Shown here: positions 37,180 through 48,192 of the stretch, one piece after another
Numbering within the stretch: position 1 is the stretch's first letter
How the letters are laid out: each line of letters starts with the position of its first letter
Assembly: GCA_930986645.1 (NCBI GenBank)
Contig: CAKNJS010000006.1
Coordinates: 31,430-95,429, forward strand
Reading direction: 5' to 3'
Origin: an uncultured Lachnoclostridium sp.
Lineage (GTDB): Bacteria > Bacillota > Clostridia > Lachnospirales > Lachnospiraceae
Length of the DNA stretch: 64,000 nucleotides
The notes under the pieces: generated by a model
What the model was told of the DNA's origin: nothing
The model's input: the letters and a program-made list of their open reading frames with translations, nothing else
Databases searched by the model: none
Made by a program: the position numbers and the translations under genes

Positions 37180-39030
37180 CTAGTGAAAGAACTTGTACAC
37201 AGATTCCGCCGCTTTTTCATTCATAGACGGTATTTTTGCCAGTTCCTCCACAGAAGCTTTCTTTATGTCGTCAAGGCTGAGATATTCCCTCATCAGTGCC
37301 TTCCTGCGCGCCGGACCGATTCCCTCAATATCATCGAGTATGGAGTGTACCTGCCCTTTTCCCCGCAGCTGACGGTGATATTCTATAGCAAACCTGTGCG
37401 CCTCATCCTGAATTCTTGTGATAAGCCGGAATGCTTCTGAATTTCTGTCGATAGGGATCTCTTCATTGTGATAATATAAGCCTCTTGTACGGTGGTGGTC
37501 ATCCTTTACCATACCGCACACCGGGATATCCAGATGAAGCTCATCAAGCACCTGCAGCGCCACATTAACCTGTCCCTTGCCGCCATCCATCAGGATCAGA
37601 TCCGGAAAAGCCGTAAACTTTCCGAGCTCCACATTTTCTTTGCGCTCTTTCAGGCCGTGGGTGAAGCGCCGGGTCAGCACCTCGCGCATACTGCCGTAAT
37701 CATCTGCCCCTTTGATCCCCTTGATTTTAAATTTGCGATAGTCATTGCGTTTGGGGCGTCCTCTCTCATAAACAACCATGGAGCCGACTGACTCAAATCC
37801 ATTTGTATTTGAGATATCATACGCTTCCATACGGACGATCTCTCCTATATCAAGCAGAGATGCGATTTCCTTCACCGCTCCGATGGTGCGGCCTTCTTCG
37901 CGCTTTAATCTCTCTTTATCTTTGGTCAGCACCATTCTGGCATTTTCCCGTGCCAGCTCCACAAGCTTCTCTTTTGTGCCTTTCTTCGGCACTCTGAGCG
38001 TTACTTTCTGGCCGCGCTTAGAGGTAAGCCATGTCTCCAGAAGTTCCTGATCCTCCACTTCATCCTGTAGCATTAATTCTCCGGGTATAAACGGCGTTCC
38101 TGCATAATACTGCAAGATAAAACTGTTCAATATCTCGGAAGTGCTCTCTCCCTTTGAAATACGCAGATAAAAATGATCCCGTCCGATCAGCCGTCCCCCT
38201 CTGATAAAAAATACCTGAACAACTGCATCTTCTTCCTGAGATGCAACTGCAAGAACATCTCTGTCCTCGCCGCTGGAGTCCGTGATCTTCTGCTTCTGGG
38301 CTACCTTTTTCACACTGCTGATCAGTTCCCTGTATTCGATAGCCCGTTCGAACTCAAGAGCCTCGGAAGCCGCATTCATCTTCTCCTCCAGCTCGTTCAG
38401 AACCGCATCATAATTGCCGTTTAAAAACTTCAGCACTTCATTGACCGCTTTCCCGTACTCTTCTCTGGAAATATACCCCTGACACGGAGCATCACACTGC
38501 TTGATATGATAGTTCAGGCACGGGCGTTCTTTCCCGATATCTCTTGGAAGACTGCGGTTACAGCTTCTCAAATGATACAGCTTATGGATCAGATCAATCG
38601 TATCCCTTACCGCCTGAGAACTTGTATAAGGCCCGAAATACCGGGCCTTATCCTTAAGCATCTTACGTGACATCACCACCCTTGGAAAGGCTTCATTCGT
38701 AGTCACCTTTATAAAAGGGTAGGTCTTGTCATCCATGAGCATCGTATTATATTTTGGGTGATGCTCTTTAATCAGGTTGCATTCCAGAACAAGAGCCTCC
38801 AGTTCCGAATCCGTCACAATATATTCAAACCGCCGGATGTGCGTCACCATCTGCTCAATCTTGACGCCCTTATTTCTGCTGCTCTGGAAATACTGACGCA
38901 CCCGGTTCTTCAGACTGACAGCTTTCCCGACATAGATAATATGGTCATTTTCATCGTGCATAATATACACGCCGGGTCTGCCGGGCAGCTTTTTCAGCTC
39001 TTCCTGAATATCAAAGTTACTATTTTCCAT
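37180..39030 (-). CDS. uvrC: Excinuclease ABC subunit C
   Basis: A 616-residue nuclease making both incisions in nucleotide excision repair. The GIY-YIG domain is N-terminal ([27 protein letters not shown]). A UvrB-interacting UVR motif lies near residue 205 ([24 protein letters not shown]), the RNase H-like domain carries [14 protein letters not shown], and helix-hairpin-helix segments end the protein ([15 protein letters not shown]). Length is standard. Starts 5 bp after ftsH, so translation is coupled. Confidence 0.96.
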   Translation of the reverse strand: MENSNFDIQEELKKLPGRPGVYIMHDENDHIIYVGKAVSLKNRVRQYFQSSRNKGVKIEQMVTHIRRFEYIVTDSELEALVLECNLIKEHHPKYNTMLMDDKTYPFIKVTTNEAFPRVVMSRKMLKDKARYFGPYTSSQAVRDTIDLIHKLYHLRSCNRSLPRDIGKERPCLNYHIKQCDAPCQGYISREEYGKAVNEVLKFLNGNYDAVLNELEEKMNAASEALEFERAIEYRELISSVKKVAQKQKITDSSGEDRDVLAVASQEEDAVVQVFFIRGGRLIGRDHFYLRISKGESTSEILNSFILQYYAGTPFIPGELMLQDEVEDQELLETWLTSKRGQKVTLRVPKKGTKEKLVELARENARMVLTKDKERLKREEGRTIGAVKEIASLLDIGEIVRMEAYDISNTNGFESVGSMVVYERGRPKRNDYRKFKIKGIKGADDYGSMREVLTRRFTHGLKERKENVELGKFTAFPDLILMDGGKGQVNVALQVLDELHLDIPVCGMVKDDHHRTRGLYYHNEEIPIDRNSEAFRLITRIQDEAHRFAIEYHRQLRGKGQVHSILDDIEGIGPARRKALMREYLSLDDIKKASVEELAKIPSMNEKAAESVYKFFH

Positions 39031-39035
39031 GAGCC

Positions 39036-41093
39036 TTACTCACCGCCTGCTTCCGGCTGTCTGTCCTCCGCCGGTTTTTCTGTTTTCATATTTATGCGCC
39101 CTTCCCGCTCAGCCGGTACGTCTTCCTCCGTCTCAGCCGGTTCCGGTATTCCTTTTACTTCTCGGAATATCTTCATAAACTCTTTGCCTGTAATCGTCTC
39201 TTTTTCAATCAGGAAAGCGGCGATCTTATCCAGAGCTTCCCGGTTCTCGGCAAGAAGCTTCTTCGCCTCTTCATATGCTGCTTTCAGCATCTTCATGACT
39301 TCCTCGTCAATCTCGCCGGCCGTGGCATCTCCGCAGTTTAATACGGCTCTTCCATCCAGATAACGGTTCTGGATAGACTCAAGCCCCATCAGGCCGAACC
39401 GCTCTGACATGCCATACTGTGTGATCATTGCGCGGGCAATCTTAGTCGCCTGCTCGATATCATTGGCTGCTCCTGTAGTCACCGTATCAAAGACAAGCTC
39501 TTCCGCGGCGCGTCCGCCGAGAGCCACGACAATCATCGCTTCCAGCTCTTTTTTCGTATTCAGGAACTTCTCTTCCTCCGGTGTCTGCATCACGTAACCG
39601 AGAGCCCCCATCGTCCTTGGTACAATCGTGATCTTCTGCACCGGCTCTGTATTCTTCTGAAGCGCCGTCACAAGTGCATGCCCCACTTCATGATAGGATA
39701 CGATCCTTCTCTCCTCCTTGCTCATGATGCGGTCCTTCTTTTCCTTGCCGACAAGAACGACTTCCACTGCCTCAAAGAGATCTTTCTGGCTTACTACCTG
39801 TCGGCCATGCTTCACTGCATTAATCGCGGCCTCATTAATCATATTTGCCAGATCAGACCCTACCGCACCGGATGTAGCCAGAGCAATTGCTTCCAGATCT
39901 ACACTCTCATCCATCCTCACATCTTTTGCATGGACTTTCAGTATCTCCACACGGCCTTTCAGATCCGGTTTATCCACAATAATCCTCCGGTCGAAACGCC
40001 CCGGACGCAGAAGAGCCGGATCCAGAATCTCCGGACGGTTCGTTGCCGCAAGGATCAGAAGACCTTTATTGGTATCAAACCCGTCCATCTCCGCGAGGAG
40101 CTGGTTCAGAGTCTGCTCTCTCTCATCGTTACCGCCCAGCGAAGAATCACGGGTCTTTCCGATGGCATCGATCTCATCAATAAACACAATACACGGCGCC
40201 TGCTGCTGTGCCTGCTTGAACAGGTCACGGACACGTGACGCTCCCACTCCGACATACATCTCTACAAAAGCAGAGCCTGACAAAGAAAAGAACGGCACTT
40301 TCGCCTCGCCTGCAACGGCTTTTGCCAGAAGCGTCTTACCGGTTCCGGGCGGTCCCACAAGCAGGGCTCCTTTGGGAAGCTTCGCACCGATTCCGCTGTA
40401 CTTACCCGGATTGTGAAGGAAATCCACTACTTCCTGGAGGGATTCCTTCGCCTCGTCTTCGCCGGCTACATCCTGAAATGTAACACCGGTTTCCTTTTCC
40501 ATATACATCTTGGCATTGCTTTTTCCAATGCCCATCACGCCTCCGCCTTTCGTCATCTTCCGCATCAGCCATACAAGAATAACTGCCATCAGGCCTATGG
40601 GGAGGATCACCGTTATGAAAAGTTCAAGCAGCGTCTGCCCAACGGTATCGGCCGGTTCACTTCCAAATTTGACTCCTGCTTCCTCAAGCTTATCTGCAAG
40701 TGTATAATCATTGACATACCCGGTATAGTAGTCCGGATTCCGTTCTGCCTCCTCTCCGGTACTGCCGTCACTGCTGCCCGACTGCATCTGTTCCTGCAGC
40801 TGGCTCAGAATATTTGCCGGACTGCCGGTCCGTCCGCTTTTCCTAAATTCCTCCTGACGCGCTTCATCCGTCAGCGTAATATAAATCCGGCTGCTGTTCA
40901 GGCTTACTTCCTGAACCTTCTTATTGTCGAGGAGTGAGAGGAACTTGTCGTAACTGATCTCCTCCGGCCCGGATCCCCGCATCATAGAGTACAATCCCAT
41001 CACCATAAAAGTGACCAGCAGGGTTGTTACGAGGATGATCCCCCAGCCCTGCCGGTTATGATTCGGGTCTTTATTTCTATTATTATTGTCCAT
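39036..41093 (-). CDS. ftsH: ATP-dependent membrane metalloprotease FtsH
   Basis: A 685-residue AAA+ protease for misassembled membrane and regulatory proteins. Two membrane segments ([39 protein letters not shown]) bracket an extracytoplasmic domain. Walker A is [18 protein letters not shown], Walker B is [12 protein letters not shown], the SRH is [20 protein letters not shown], and the zinc site is HEVGH. The tail is charged. ATG 41093 after AGGAGGAATAGA replaces the track start, which would add a false hydrophobic N-terminus. First gene of the ftsH-uvrC-hprK-glk operon. Confidence 0.96.
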   Translation of the reverse strand: MDNNNRNKDPNHNRQGWGIILVTTLLVTFMVMGLYSMMRGSGPEEISYDKFLSLLDNKKVQEVSLNSSRIYITLTDEARQEEFRKSGRTGSPANILSQLQEQMQSGSSDGSTGEEAERNPDYYTGYVNDYTLADKLEEAGVKFGSEPADTVGQTLLELFITVILPIGLMAVILVWLMRKMTKGGGVMGIGKSNAKMYMEKETGVTFQDVAGEDEAKESLQEVVDFLHNPGKYSGIGAKLPKGALLVGPPGTGKTLLAKAVAGEAKVPFFSLSGSAFVEMYVGVGASRVRDLFKQAQQQAPCIVFIDEIDAIGKTRDSSLGGNDEREQTLNQLLAEMDGFDTNKGLLILAATNRPEILDPALLRPGRFDRRIIVDKPDLKGRVEILKVHAKDVRMDESVDLEAIALATSGAVGSDLANMINEAAINAVKHGRQVVSQKDLFEAVEVVLVGKEKKDRIMSKEERRIVSYHEVGHALVTALQKNTEPVQKITIVPRTMGALGYVMQTPEEEKFLNTKKELEAMIVVALGGRAAEELVFDTVTTGAANDIEQATKIARAMITQYGMSERFGLMGLESIQNRYLDGRAVLNCGDATAGEIDEEVMKMLKAAYEEAKKLLAENREALDKIAAFLIEKETITGKEFMKIFREVKGIPEPAETEEDVPAEREGRINMKTEKPAEDRQPEAGGE

Positions 41094-41121
41094 TCTATTC
41101 CTCCTAAAAACAGCTATTATT

Positions 41122-41150
41122 ATTATAAAGACAGGTTTTGCATAAATCAA
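41122..41150 (-). promoter_or_regulatory. ftsH promoter
   Basis: TTGATT and TATAAT with a 17-bp spacer on the minus strand, about 30 bp upstream of the ftsH ATG and divergent from the DUF1846 promoter. Confidence 0.75.
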
Positions 41151-41169
41151 CAAAAACATTATGAAAATA

Positions 41170-41199
41170 TTGTAAATCCATGACTTTTTATAGTATACT
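41170..41199 (+). promoter_or_regulatory. Promoter of the DUF1846 gene
   Basis: TTGTAA and TATACT with an 18-bp spacer, about 30 bp before the chosen ATG. Confidence 0.55.
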
Positions 41200-41230
41200 G
41201 GGTACGATAATACAAAGGAAAGGGGAAACT

Positions 41231-42706
41231 ATGAAAATAGGTTTTGACAATGAAAAATACCTGAAAATGCAGTCGGAACATATCCGGGAACGGATCAGCA
41301 AATTCGACAACAAATTATATCTGGAATTCGGCGGAAAGCTTTTCGATGACTATCACGCTTCCCGTGTGCTTCCCGGTTTCGCTCCCGACAGCAAATTACG
41401 GCTTCTCAAAGAGCTGAGCAGTCAAGCGGAAATCGTCATCGTCATCAGCGCAAAAGACATTGAGAAAAACAAAGTCCGGGGCGATCTGGGCATCACATAT
41501 GACACAGACGTGCTTCGACTGATCCAGACCTACAGGGATCAGGGGCTCTATGTAGGCAGTGTAACAATCACACAGTTTTCCGGTCAGGAGAGTGCCCTTC
41601 TGTTCAAGAACAGACTGGAAAGCATGAATATTCCTGTATATCTTCATTATATAATTCCGGGCTACCCGTCCAATATCCCGCTTATAATCAGCGATAACGG
41701 CTATGGAAAGAACGATTATATCGAGACGACACGCCCCCTCGTCATCGTAACGGCCCCGGGACCGGGAAGCGGGAAAATGGCCACATGCCTTTCCCAGCTT
41801 TATCACGAACACAAGAGAGGCATTCATGCAGGATACGCCAAATTTGAGACATTCCCGATCTGGAACCTGCCGCTTAAACATCCTGTCAATCTGGCATATG
41901 AGGCGGCGACAGCCGACTTAAACGATGTAAATATGATCGACCCGTTCCATCTGGAAGCTTACGGTGAAACAACCGTCAACTATAACCGGGATGTGGAGAT
42001 TTTCCCTGTGCTTAATACAATATTTGAAAAGATCTATGGGGAAAGCCCTTACAAATCTCCTACAGATATGGGAGTTAATATGGCAGGCAGCTGTATCTGC
42101 GATGATGAAGTCTGCCGCGAAGCATCGAAACAGGAGATCATCCGCCGCTACTACGCTGCACTGAACGCATTGGTAAAGGGCGACGCATCCGAAAAAGAAG
42201 CAGACAAAATCGAACTTCTTATGAATATGGCAGGGATTACAGCTGCAGACCGCAAAGTTGCCGTCGAAGCGCAGAAACGCGCCAAGGAGACCGGCGGACC
42301 TGCCGCTGCGCTTGAACTTGACGACGGCCGTATTGTAACCGGCAAGACAACGAATCTCCTTGGAGCCTCCGCAGCCCTGCTTCTGAATGTCCTGAAAGTT
42401 CTCGCCGGGATCGGCCATGAGGAACATATTATTTCCCCTGAGTCCATCGAACCGATCCAGAAACTGAAGGTGGATTATCTGAAGAGCAGAAATCCCCGCC
42501 TTCACACAGACGAAGTGCTGATCGCACTCTCCGCGAGCGCCGCTTCGAATCCGGAAGCGCGTCTTGCACTTTCCCAGCTTCCGAAACTGAACGGCTGTCA
42601 GGCGCATACTTCCGTCATGCTCTCGGATGTGGATATTAAGATCTTTAAAAAACTTGGTGTACAGCTTACCTGTGAGGCAGTGTACGAACATATACTTCTT
42701 TCGTAA
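41231..42706 (+). CDS. DUF1846 (UPF0371) family protein
   Basis: A 491-residue cytoplasmic protein conserved in many Firmicutes without an assigned role. The opening (MKIGFDNEKYLKMQSEHIRERI) and the VIVTAPGPGSGKMATCLSQLYH segment, which resembles a nucleotide or phosphate loop, are characteristic. A central TNLLGASAALLLNVLK stretch also recurs in the family. Structures show nucleotide-binding-like folds, but no reaction has been established to my knowledge. ATG 41231 follows AAAGGGGAAACT. It is divergent from ftsH and lies upstream of pyrG. Confidence 0.88.
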   Translation: MKIGFDNEKYLKMQSEHIRERISKFDNKLYLEFGGKLFDDYHASRVLPGFAPDSKLRLLKELSSQAEIVIVISAKDIEKNKVRGDLGITYDTDVLRLIQTYRDQGLYVGSVTITQFSGQESALLFKNRLESMNIPVYLHYIIPGYPSNIPLIISDNGYGKNDYIETTRPLVIVTAPGPGSGKMATCLSQLYHEHKRGIHAGYAKFETFPIWNLPLKHPVNLAYEAATADLNDVNMIDPFHLEAYGETTVNYNRDVEIFPVLNTIFEKIYGESPYKSPTDMGVNMAGSCICDDEVCREASKQEIIRRYYAALNALVKGDASEKEADKIELLMNMAGITAADRKVAVEAQKRAKETGGPAAALELDDGRIVTGKTTNLLGASAALLLNVLKVLAGIGHEEHIISPESIEPIQKLKVDYLKSRNPRLHTDEVLIALSASAASNPEARLALSQLPKLNGCQAHTSVMLSDVDIKIFKKLGVQLTCEAVYEHILLS

Positions 42707-42762
42707 AAAACACTGTACTTTCTGCCCCGTCTGTTGTATACTATATAGGTATTTTTTTCAGA

Positions 42763-42835
42763 CAGTCTGACTACATGTATGGATCCGGTCACAATGATGC
42801 GACTTTCCATCCATGGTCAGACTGTACTCTTTTTT
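42763..42835 (+). promoter_or_regulatory. pyrG leader terminator-like hairpin (candidate attenuator)
   Basis: CAGTCTGAC pairs perfectly with GTCAGACTG, extended by ATGGAT/ATCCAT, and six T residues follow after a 5-nt gap. It lies between a TATACT element (42737-42742) and the pyrG ribosome-binding site. An upstream CAGAC could pair with the 5' arm as a competing structure. Confidence 0.6.
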
Positions 42836-42886
42836 AAGAACCGCTTACCATTCACCAGATATTTTCAATTACAGGAGGGCACTATT

Positions 42887-44506
42887 ATGGCAGTAAAATA
42901 TGTATTTGTAACCGGCGGCGTCGTTTCCGGACTCGGAAAAGGCATCACGGCCGCTTCCCTTGGACGATTGTTAAAAGCCCGGGGATATACCGTGACCATG
43001 CAGAAATTTGATCCCTATATCAATATCGATCCGGGAACCATGAATCCGGTACAGCACGGCGAAGTCTTCGTCACGGACGATGGCGCCGAGACCGATCTGG
43101 ATCTGGGACACTATGAACGTTTTATCGATGAGAGCCTGACCAAGAACTCCAATGTCACGACCGGAAAGATTTACTGGTCTGTTCTTCAGAAAGAACGACG
43201 CGGCGATTTCGGCGGAGGCACCGTTCAGGTCATCCCCCATATCACAAATGAAATCAAGAGCAGATTCTACCGCAATCCCGCTGCAACCGATACAGAAATC
43301 GCTATCATTGAAGTGGGCGGCACAGTCGGAGACATCGAGAGCCAGCCTTTCCTTGAATCTATCCGTCAGTTCCAGCATGAGAAAGGTTCAGAAAATGTTA
43401 TCCTCATCCATGTAACACTGATTCCTTATCTGCGGGCTTCTCAGGAGATGAAGACCAAGCCGACACAGGCCAGCGTAAAAGAACTGCAGGGGATGGGCAT
43501 TCAGCCGGATATCATCGTATGCCGTTCCGAGTATCCTCTTGATTCGGGCATGAAAGACAAAATTTCTCTGTTCTGCAATCTTCCGGCAAGCCACGTACTC
43601 CAGAATCTGGATGTTGAATATCTCTACGAGGCGCCTCTGGCAATGGAAAAGGAACATCTTGCACAGGTTGTCTGCGAATGTCTCCATCTGGACTGTCCGG
43701 AACCGGATCTCAAAGACTGGACCGAAATGGTGGAAAATCTGCGCCACCCGACTCAGGAAGTAACCATCGCCCTTGTCGGAAAATACATCCAGCTGCACGA
43801 CGCCTACATCAGTGTCGTAGAGGCACTGAAACACGGAGGCATCTATTCCCATACTACGGTAAATATTAAATGGGTTGACTCCGAGACAGTTACAGAAGAA
43901 AATGCGGAAGAAATATTCTCTGATGTAAGCGGCATCCTTGTTCCCGGCGGCTTCGGCCACAGGGGAATCGAAGGCAAAATCACAGCCATCAAATATGCCC
44001 GCACACACGGTATCCCGTTCCTCGGCCTCTGCCTTGGAATGCAGCTTGCCATTGTAGAATTTGCAAGAAATGTAGTCGGATATCATGACGCACACAGCAT
44101 GGAACTCAAGCCCGATACCACTCATCCGGTGATCCACATCATGCCGGACCAGATCGGCGTGGAAGATATCGGCGGCACACTCCGTCTGGGCGCATACCCT
44201 TGCGTGCTCAAAGAAGGCTCTCTTGCCGAGAAACTTTACGGCACAAAAGAAATCAGCGAACGCCACCGCCATCGCTACGAAGTAAACAATGATTACCGTG
44301 ATGTTCTGGAAGAACACGGAATGTCTCTGTGCGGTCTCTCCCCGGACAGCCGCATTGTCGAGATGATCGAAATCCCATCTCATCCGTGGTTCATCGCGAC
44401 ACAGGCACATCCCGAACTCAAATCCAGACCCAACCGTCCTCATCCGCTGTTCAAAGGGTTCGTGGAGGCAGCACTCAAAAGACAGAACGAAACATCACAG
44501 AACTAG
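42887..44506 (+). CDS. pyrG: CTP synthase
   Basis: A 539-residue enzyme converting UTP to CTP with glutamine. The synthetase domain starts [27 protein letters not shown]. The class I glutamine amidotransferase domain carries [11 protein letters not shown], the nucleophile in [15 protein letters not shown], and HPELKSRP as the catalytic His-Glu pair. Length is normal. ATG 42887 follows AGGAGGGCACTATT, so the 36 extra track residues are leader. Expression is probably controlled by the leader hairpin at 42763-42835. Confidence 0.97.
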   Translation: MAVKYVFVTGGVVSGLGKGITAASLGRLLKARGYTVTMQKFDPYINIDPGTMNPVQHGEVFVTDDGAETDLDLGHYERFIDESLTKNSNVTTGKIYWSVLQKERRGDFGGGTVQVIPHITNEIKSRFYRNPAATDTEIAIIEVGGTVGDIESQPFLESIRQFQHEKGSENVILIHVTLIPYLRASQEMKTKPTQASVKELQGMGIQPDIIVCRSEYPLDSGMKDKISLFCNLPASHVLQNLDVEYLYEAPLAMEKEHLAQVVCECLHLDCPEPDLKDWTEMVENLRHPTQEVTIALVGKYIQLHDAYISVVEALKHGGIYSHTTVNIKWVDSETVTEENAEEIFSDVSGILVPGGFGHRGIEGKITAIKYARTHGIPFLGLCLGMQLAIVEFARNVVGYHDAHSMELKPDTTHPVIHIMPDQIGVEDIGGTLRLGAYPCVLKEGSLAEKLYGTKEISERHRHRYEVNNDYRDVLEEHGMSLCGLSPDSRIVEMIEIPSHPWFIATQAHPELKSRPNRPHPLFKGFVEAALKRQNETSQN

Positions 44507-44524
44507 AATCCGCATAATATAGAA

Positions 44525-44573
44525 AAGAGATCATCATATCCCGCACTTCAGGACATGATGATCTCTTCTTTTT
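44525..44573 (+). terminator. pyrG terminator overlapping the end of dus
   Basis: AAGAGATCATCAT pairs perfectly with ATGATGATCTCTT, followed by CTTTTT. The last codons of the convergent dus gene lie inside this hairpin. Confidence 0.88.
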
Positions 44574-45489
44574 CAAACAGCTCTTCTACGACTTTTTCAT
44601 ATACTGCACATTTCTCGGACTTTTTTATCTTCTTTGCATATTTTTTATAATTAGTAAATACCGGGGCAAGATACGTCCACAGCTCTTTCATTTTGTAAAG
44701 AATCGTTCTGTCTCCGGACATTTCCCTGCAGTATCCTGCGTACAGAAGATCATGGAAGCGCCTCAGTTCCGCAGCACTAAGCCCTGCGCCTCCCCTGATT
44801 TTCCGGGCCAGTGCAGGATCGGCAAGCACGCCTCTGCCTATCATGATACAATCAACATCCGGCTGCATATGCGTGAAACGTCCGTAATCCGCCATGGTAA
44901 AAATATCCCCGTTATAACACACCGGATTGCTGCTCTTTTTTAATGCCCCGGCAAACGCTTCCATATCGGGTGTATTCTTATAAAAATCCTTCTGTACCCG
45001 CGGGTGAATAATCAATTCTTCCAGCGGATATTTATTATATATGGCGAGAATCCGGTGAAATTCTTCCGGTTCATCCATCCCCAGTCTGGTTTTAACAGAG
45101 ATGCGGATCTCGCACTTTTCAAATATCTCGTACAAGAAATTGTCCAGTCTGTCCGGATATGCAAGGAAGCCGGCTCCGCGCCCTTTCGTCACAACTGTTT
45201 TAGACGGGCAGCCCAGATTCAGATTGATTTCTCCGTATCCGTATTCCTTCAGCTTTGACGCAGTACGTATAAAATCCTCCGGTCTGTTTGTCAAAATCTG
45301 CGGGACTGTATACATCCCCTTATTATGCTCCGGAAAAATATCTTTCTTCTCTCTCGCACTGAAATGCCCCATCTGATTCGGTCTGATAAACGGCACAAAA
45401 TATTTATCAAATCCTCCGAAGCATTCATGGAGAGCACTGCGGAATATCCACCCTGTAATCCCCTCAAGAGGAGCCAGATAAAGTCTCAT
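44548..45489 (-). CDS. dus: tRNA-dihydrouridine synthase
   Basis: A 313-residue flavoenzyme reducing uridine in tRNA D-loops. It begins with the family motif MRLYLAPLEGITG. The catalytic cysteine is in NLNLGCPSKTVVTKGRGAGFL. FMN-binding segments appear later (VCYNGDIFT; DCIMIGRGVLADPAL). Sequence resembles the DusB-like clade, but the exact tRNA positions modified cannot be told. ATG 45489 after GAAGGG is chosen over a 46-residue extension. The stop codon falls within the pyrG terminator. Confidence 0.9.
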   Translation of the reverse strand: MRLYLAPLEGITGWIFRSALHECFGGFDKYFVPFIRPNQMGHFSAREKKDIFPEHNKGMYTVPQILTNRPEDFIRTASKLKEYGYGEINLNLGCPSKTVVTKGRGAGFLAYPDRLDNFLYEIFEKCEIRISVKTRLGMDEPEEFHRILAIYNKYPLEELIIHPRVQKDFYKNTPDMEAFAGALKKSSNPVCYNGDIFTMADYGRFTHMQPDVDCIMIGRGVLADPALARKIRGGAGLSAAELRRFHDLLYAGYCREMSGDRTILYKMKELWTYLAPVFTNYKKYAKKIKKSEKCAVYEKVVEELFEKEEIIMS

Positions 45490-45556
45490 ATCGTATTTCC
45501 CTTCTGATAATATTATTGAAGACATACATTCATACGTTATTACAGGAGGGAGCTTC

Positions 45557-45585
45557 TTGTCAAGCAGAAAATGATATGCTAAGAT
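45557..45585 (+). promoter_or_regulatory. Promoter of the ABC exporter gene
   Basis: TTGTCA and TAAGAT with a 17-bp spacer. The same -35 region reads TTGACA on the other strand and may also serve dus. Confidence 0.55.
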
Positions 45586-45621
45586 GTTCAGCGGGATAAA
45601 ATTGTAACAAGGAGTGATACT

Positions 45622-47343
45622 ATGCACACAATCAGAAAATTTATAGATTATTATGCGCCGTACAGAACCGTCTTCTTTATTGATCTGATCTGCGCGGCAT
45701 TTATCAGTATTGTGGATCTTGCCTACCCTCAGATCCTGCGCACTATGACCAATACTCTGTTCACAAAAGACAGCAGCACTATTCTCGGCACACTGCCCTT
45801 AATAGGCGCTGCTCTGCTGGCCATGTATATCATCCAAAGCCTCTGCAAATATTATGTAAGCTATCAAGGCCACATGATGGGAGCCAATATGGAACGGGAT
45901 ATGCGTCAGCAGCTCTTTGATCATTATGAAAAGCTTTCCTTTTCCTACTACAGCCGGAACAATTCCGGACAAATGATGAGCAAACTCGTCTCCGATCTGT
46001 TCGACATTGCAGAATTCGCACACCACGGCCCGGAAAACCTGTTTATCTCCGTCGTAAAGATCATTGGCTCATTCATCTTCCTGTTCCTTATTAACTGGAG
46101 GCTGGCTCTGCCTCTTGTTGTTCTCGTCCTGTGTATGTTCATCTTTTCATTCCGCCAGAACCAGCGTATGCAGGAGACATTTATGGAAAACCGAAGAAAG
46201 ATCGGTGACGTCAACTCAAGCCTTCAGGATACACTGGCCGGCATCCGTGTCGTCCAGTCCTTTGCGAACGAGGATATAGAGCGGGAAAAATTCAAAAAAA
46301 GCAACCACGCATTCCTCATATCTAAACGAAACAACTATAACTGTATGGGAAATTTCATGGGATGGAATCTTTTCTTTCAGGGGATGATGTATCTCGTAAC
46401 ACTTGTATTCGGAGGATATCTTATTGCCCGCGGTCTCATGAACGTTACGGATCTTGCAATGTATGCACTGTACATCGGCATTTTCATCAGCCCGATCCAG
46501 ATTCTGGTAGAACTGATTGAAATGATGCAGAAAGGTCTGGCAGGTTTCCGCCGTTTTCTGGATGTAATGGAGACCGAACCCGAGATTGTTGACGCCCCGG
46601 ATGCCAAACCTCTCACCGATGTAAAGGGGCGGGTATGTTATGAAGATGTGTCCTTCCATTACAGTGATGACGACACTCCGGTCCTCTCCCATGTCTCTTT
46701 CGAGATCCCGGCGGGAAAATCCATCGCCCTTGTCGGGCCTTCAGGCAGCGGGAAAACAACCATCTGTTCCCTCCTGCCAAGATTCTATGATGTAACAGGC
46801 GGACGGGTCACCATCGACGGCAGGGATGTGCGTACGCTCACACTGAAGAGCCTGAGAACCCAGATCGGTATGGTGCAGCAAGATGTCTATCTCTTCTCAG
46901 GTACAATCCGGGAAAATATTGCTTACGGAAAACCCGGTGCTTCTATGGATGAAATCATCGAAGCAGCAAAACGTGCCAATATACACGATTTTATCCAAGA
47001 ACTTCCGGATGGCTACGACACCTTTGTGGGCGAGCGCGGCGCCCGTCTATCCGGAGGGCAGAAACAGCGTATCTCCATCGCCCGCGTATTCCTGAAAAAT
47101 CCGCCAATCCTTGTCCTTGACGAAGCCACCAGCGCGCTGGACAATGAAAGCGAGCGCTGGATCCAGCAGAGTCTGGAAGAACTCTCCGCCGGCAGGACAA
47201 CCATCACCATCGCCCACCGGCTCTCCACTATCCGAAACGCCGATGAAATCATCGTCATCACTGAGGACGGCATTGCAGAGAGAGGAACACACGAAACACT
47301 GTTGCAGCAAAACGGAATCTATGCACACTACTACAATATGTAG
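45622..47343 (+). CDS. ABC exporter, fused permease and ATPase
   Basis: A 573-residue half-transporter of the MsbA/BmrA type. Six transmembrane helices occupy residues 15-310. The nucleotide-binding domain has Walker A GPSGSGKTTICSLLPRFYD, Q-loop GMVQQDVYLFSGTIRENIAYG, signature LSGGQKQR and Walker B ILVLDEATSALD. It would act as a homodimer or with a partner half. Lipid, peptide or multidrug export are all possible. RBS AAGGAG precedes ATG 45622, and the gene is monocistronic between dus and sigE. Confidence 0.9.
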   Translation: MHTIRKFIDYYAPYRTVFFIDLICAAFISIVDLAYPQILRTMTNTLFTKDSSTILGTLPLIGAALLAMYIIQSLCKYYVSYQGHMMGANMERDMRQQLFDHYEKLSFSYYSRNNSGQMMSKLVSDLFDIAEFAHHGPENLFISVVKIIGSFIFLFLINWRLALPLVVLVLCMFIFSFRQNQRMQETFMENRRKIGDVNSSLQDTLAGIRVVQSFANEDIEREKFKKSNHAFLISKRNNYNCMGNFMGWNLFFQGMMYLVTLVFGGYLIARGLMNVTDLAMYALYIGIFISPIQILVELIEMMQKGLAGFRRFLDVMETEPEIVDAPDAKPLTDVKGRVCYEDVSFHYSDDDTPVLSHVSFEIPAGKSIALVGPSGSGKTTICSLLPRFYDVTGGRVTIDGRDVRTLTLKSLRTQIGMVQQDVYLFSGTIRENIAYGKPGASMDEIIEAAKRANIHDFIQELPDGYDTFVGERGARLSGGQKQRISIARVFLKNPPILVLDEATSALDNESERWIQQSLEELSAGRTTITIAHRLSTIRNADEIIVITEDGIAERGTHETLLQQNGIYAHYYNM

Positions 47344-47347
47344 ATGT

Positions 47348-47417
47348 ATTTCGATTGTTCGAACTGATAAAACATTCGCCGGGAGGCGGATATTTTATCA
47401 GTCCGTAAAATCGAAAT
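47348..47417. terminator. Large inverted repeat between convergent exporter and sigE genes
   Basis: Nested pairings ATTTCGAT/ATCGAAAT, ACTGATAAAA/TTTTATCAGT and CGCC/GGCG form a long stem in the gap between the two stop codons. A clear T-tract is missing, so termination efficiency is uncertain. Confidence 0.5.
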
Positions 47418-47421
47418 TTAT

Positions 47422-48162
47422 CTATTCATATCTCACCATTTCCCGCTTTAGTCTTTTCATGATTTTTTTCTCCAGACGCGAAATATATGACTGTGAAATG
47501 CCAAGCATATCCGCTACTTCTTTCTGGGTTTTTTCTCTTCCCTCCGGGTTATCCAGACCGAAACGCATTTTTACGATCATTTTTTCTCTCCCGGACAGTT
47601 TGTTGAGAGCGCGTACGAGAAGTTTTCTCTCTGCCTCATTCTCCAGATCCCGGTATATTGTATCCTCCTCTGTCCCCAGTATATCCGACAGAAGCAGTTC
47701 ATTTCCGTCCCAGTCCACATTGAGAGGCTCATCAATAGATACTTCCAGTTTTGTCTTACTGTTCCGGCGCAGATACATTAAAATCTCATTTTCAATACAT
47801 CTCGACGCATATGTGGCCAATTTAATCTTTTTTGCGGGATTAAAAGTATTAATTGCTTTAATAAGTCCGATTGTTCCAATTGAAATCAGATCTTCCACTC
47901 CTACTCCGGTATTATCAAATTTCTTTGCAATATAGACGACAAGACGGAGATTATGTTCTATAAGCGCCTTTTTGGCTGTCTCATCGTTGTCCGTACCCAG
48001 ACGGCTGATCATCTCCTTCTCCTGTACGCCTTCCAGCGGAGGCGGCAGAATTTCCGTCCCTCCTATGTAATGAATTTCCTTTCCATTTCCAAATATCAGG
48101 CTTCTGATATCCGGCATAATCCGCATCCTGAACTGATGCGGAACCGCTGCATTAACTAACAT
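47422..48162 (-). CDS. sigE: Sporulation sigma factor SigE (pro-form)
   Basis: Mother-cell sigma factor of 246 residues, made as inactive pro-SigE and cleaved by SpoIIGA. The N-terminal segment leads into [13 protein letters not shown], which matches the pro-sequence cleavage region of Bacillus SigE. Region 2 is [34 protein letters not shown] with [16 protein letters not shown]. Region 4 ends [33 protein letters not shown] 48162 after GGGAGGAGACTGG is preferred to the upstream TTG. It follows spoIIGA by 30 bp. sigG, adjacent to sigE in Bacillus, is not next to it here. Confidence 0.94.
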   Translation of the reverse strand: MLVNAAVPHQFRMRIMPDIRSLIFGNGKEIHYIGGTEILPPPLEGVQEKEMISRLGTDNDETAKKALIEHNLRLVVYIAKKFDNTGVGVEDLISIGTIGLIKAINTFNPAKKIKLATYASRCIENEILMYLRRNSKTKLEVSIDEPLNVDWDGNELLLSDILGTEEDTIYRDLENEAERKLLVRALNKLSGREKMIVKMRFGLDNPEGREKTQKEVADMLGISQSYISRLEKKIMKRLKREMVRYE

Positions 48163-48192
48163 CCAGTCTCCTCCCAAATTTATATTTTGATT

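Noticed and set aside
41094-41159. N-terminal hydrophobic extension of FtsH
   Set aside because: The region contains the ftsH promoter, and AGGAGG precedes the ATG at 41093.
43388-44443. Minus-strand 351-residue ORF
   Set aside because: Antisense of pyrG, with no start signal or recognisable domain.
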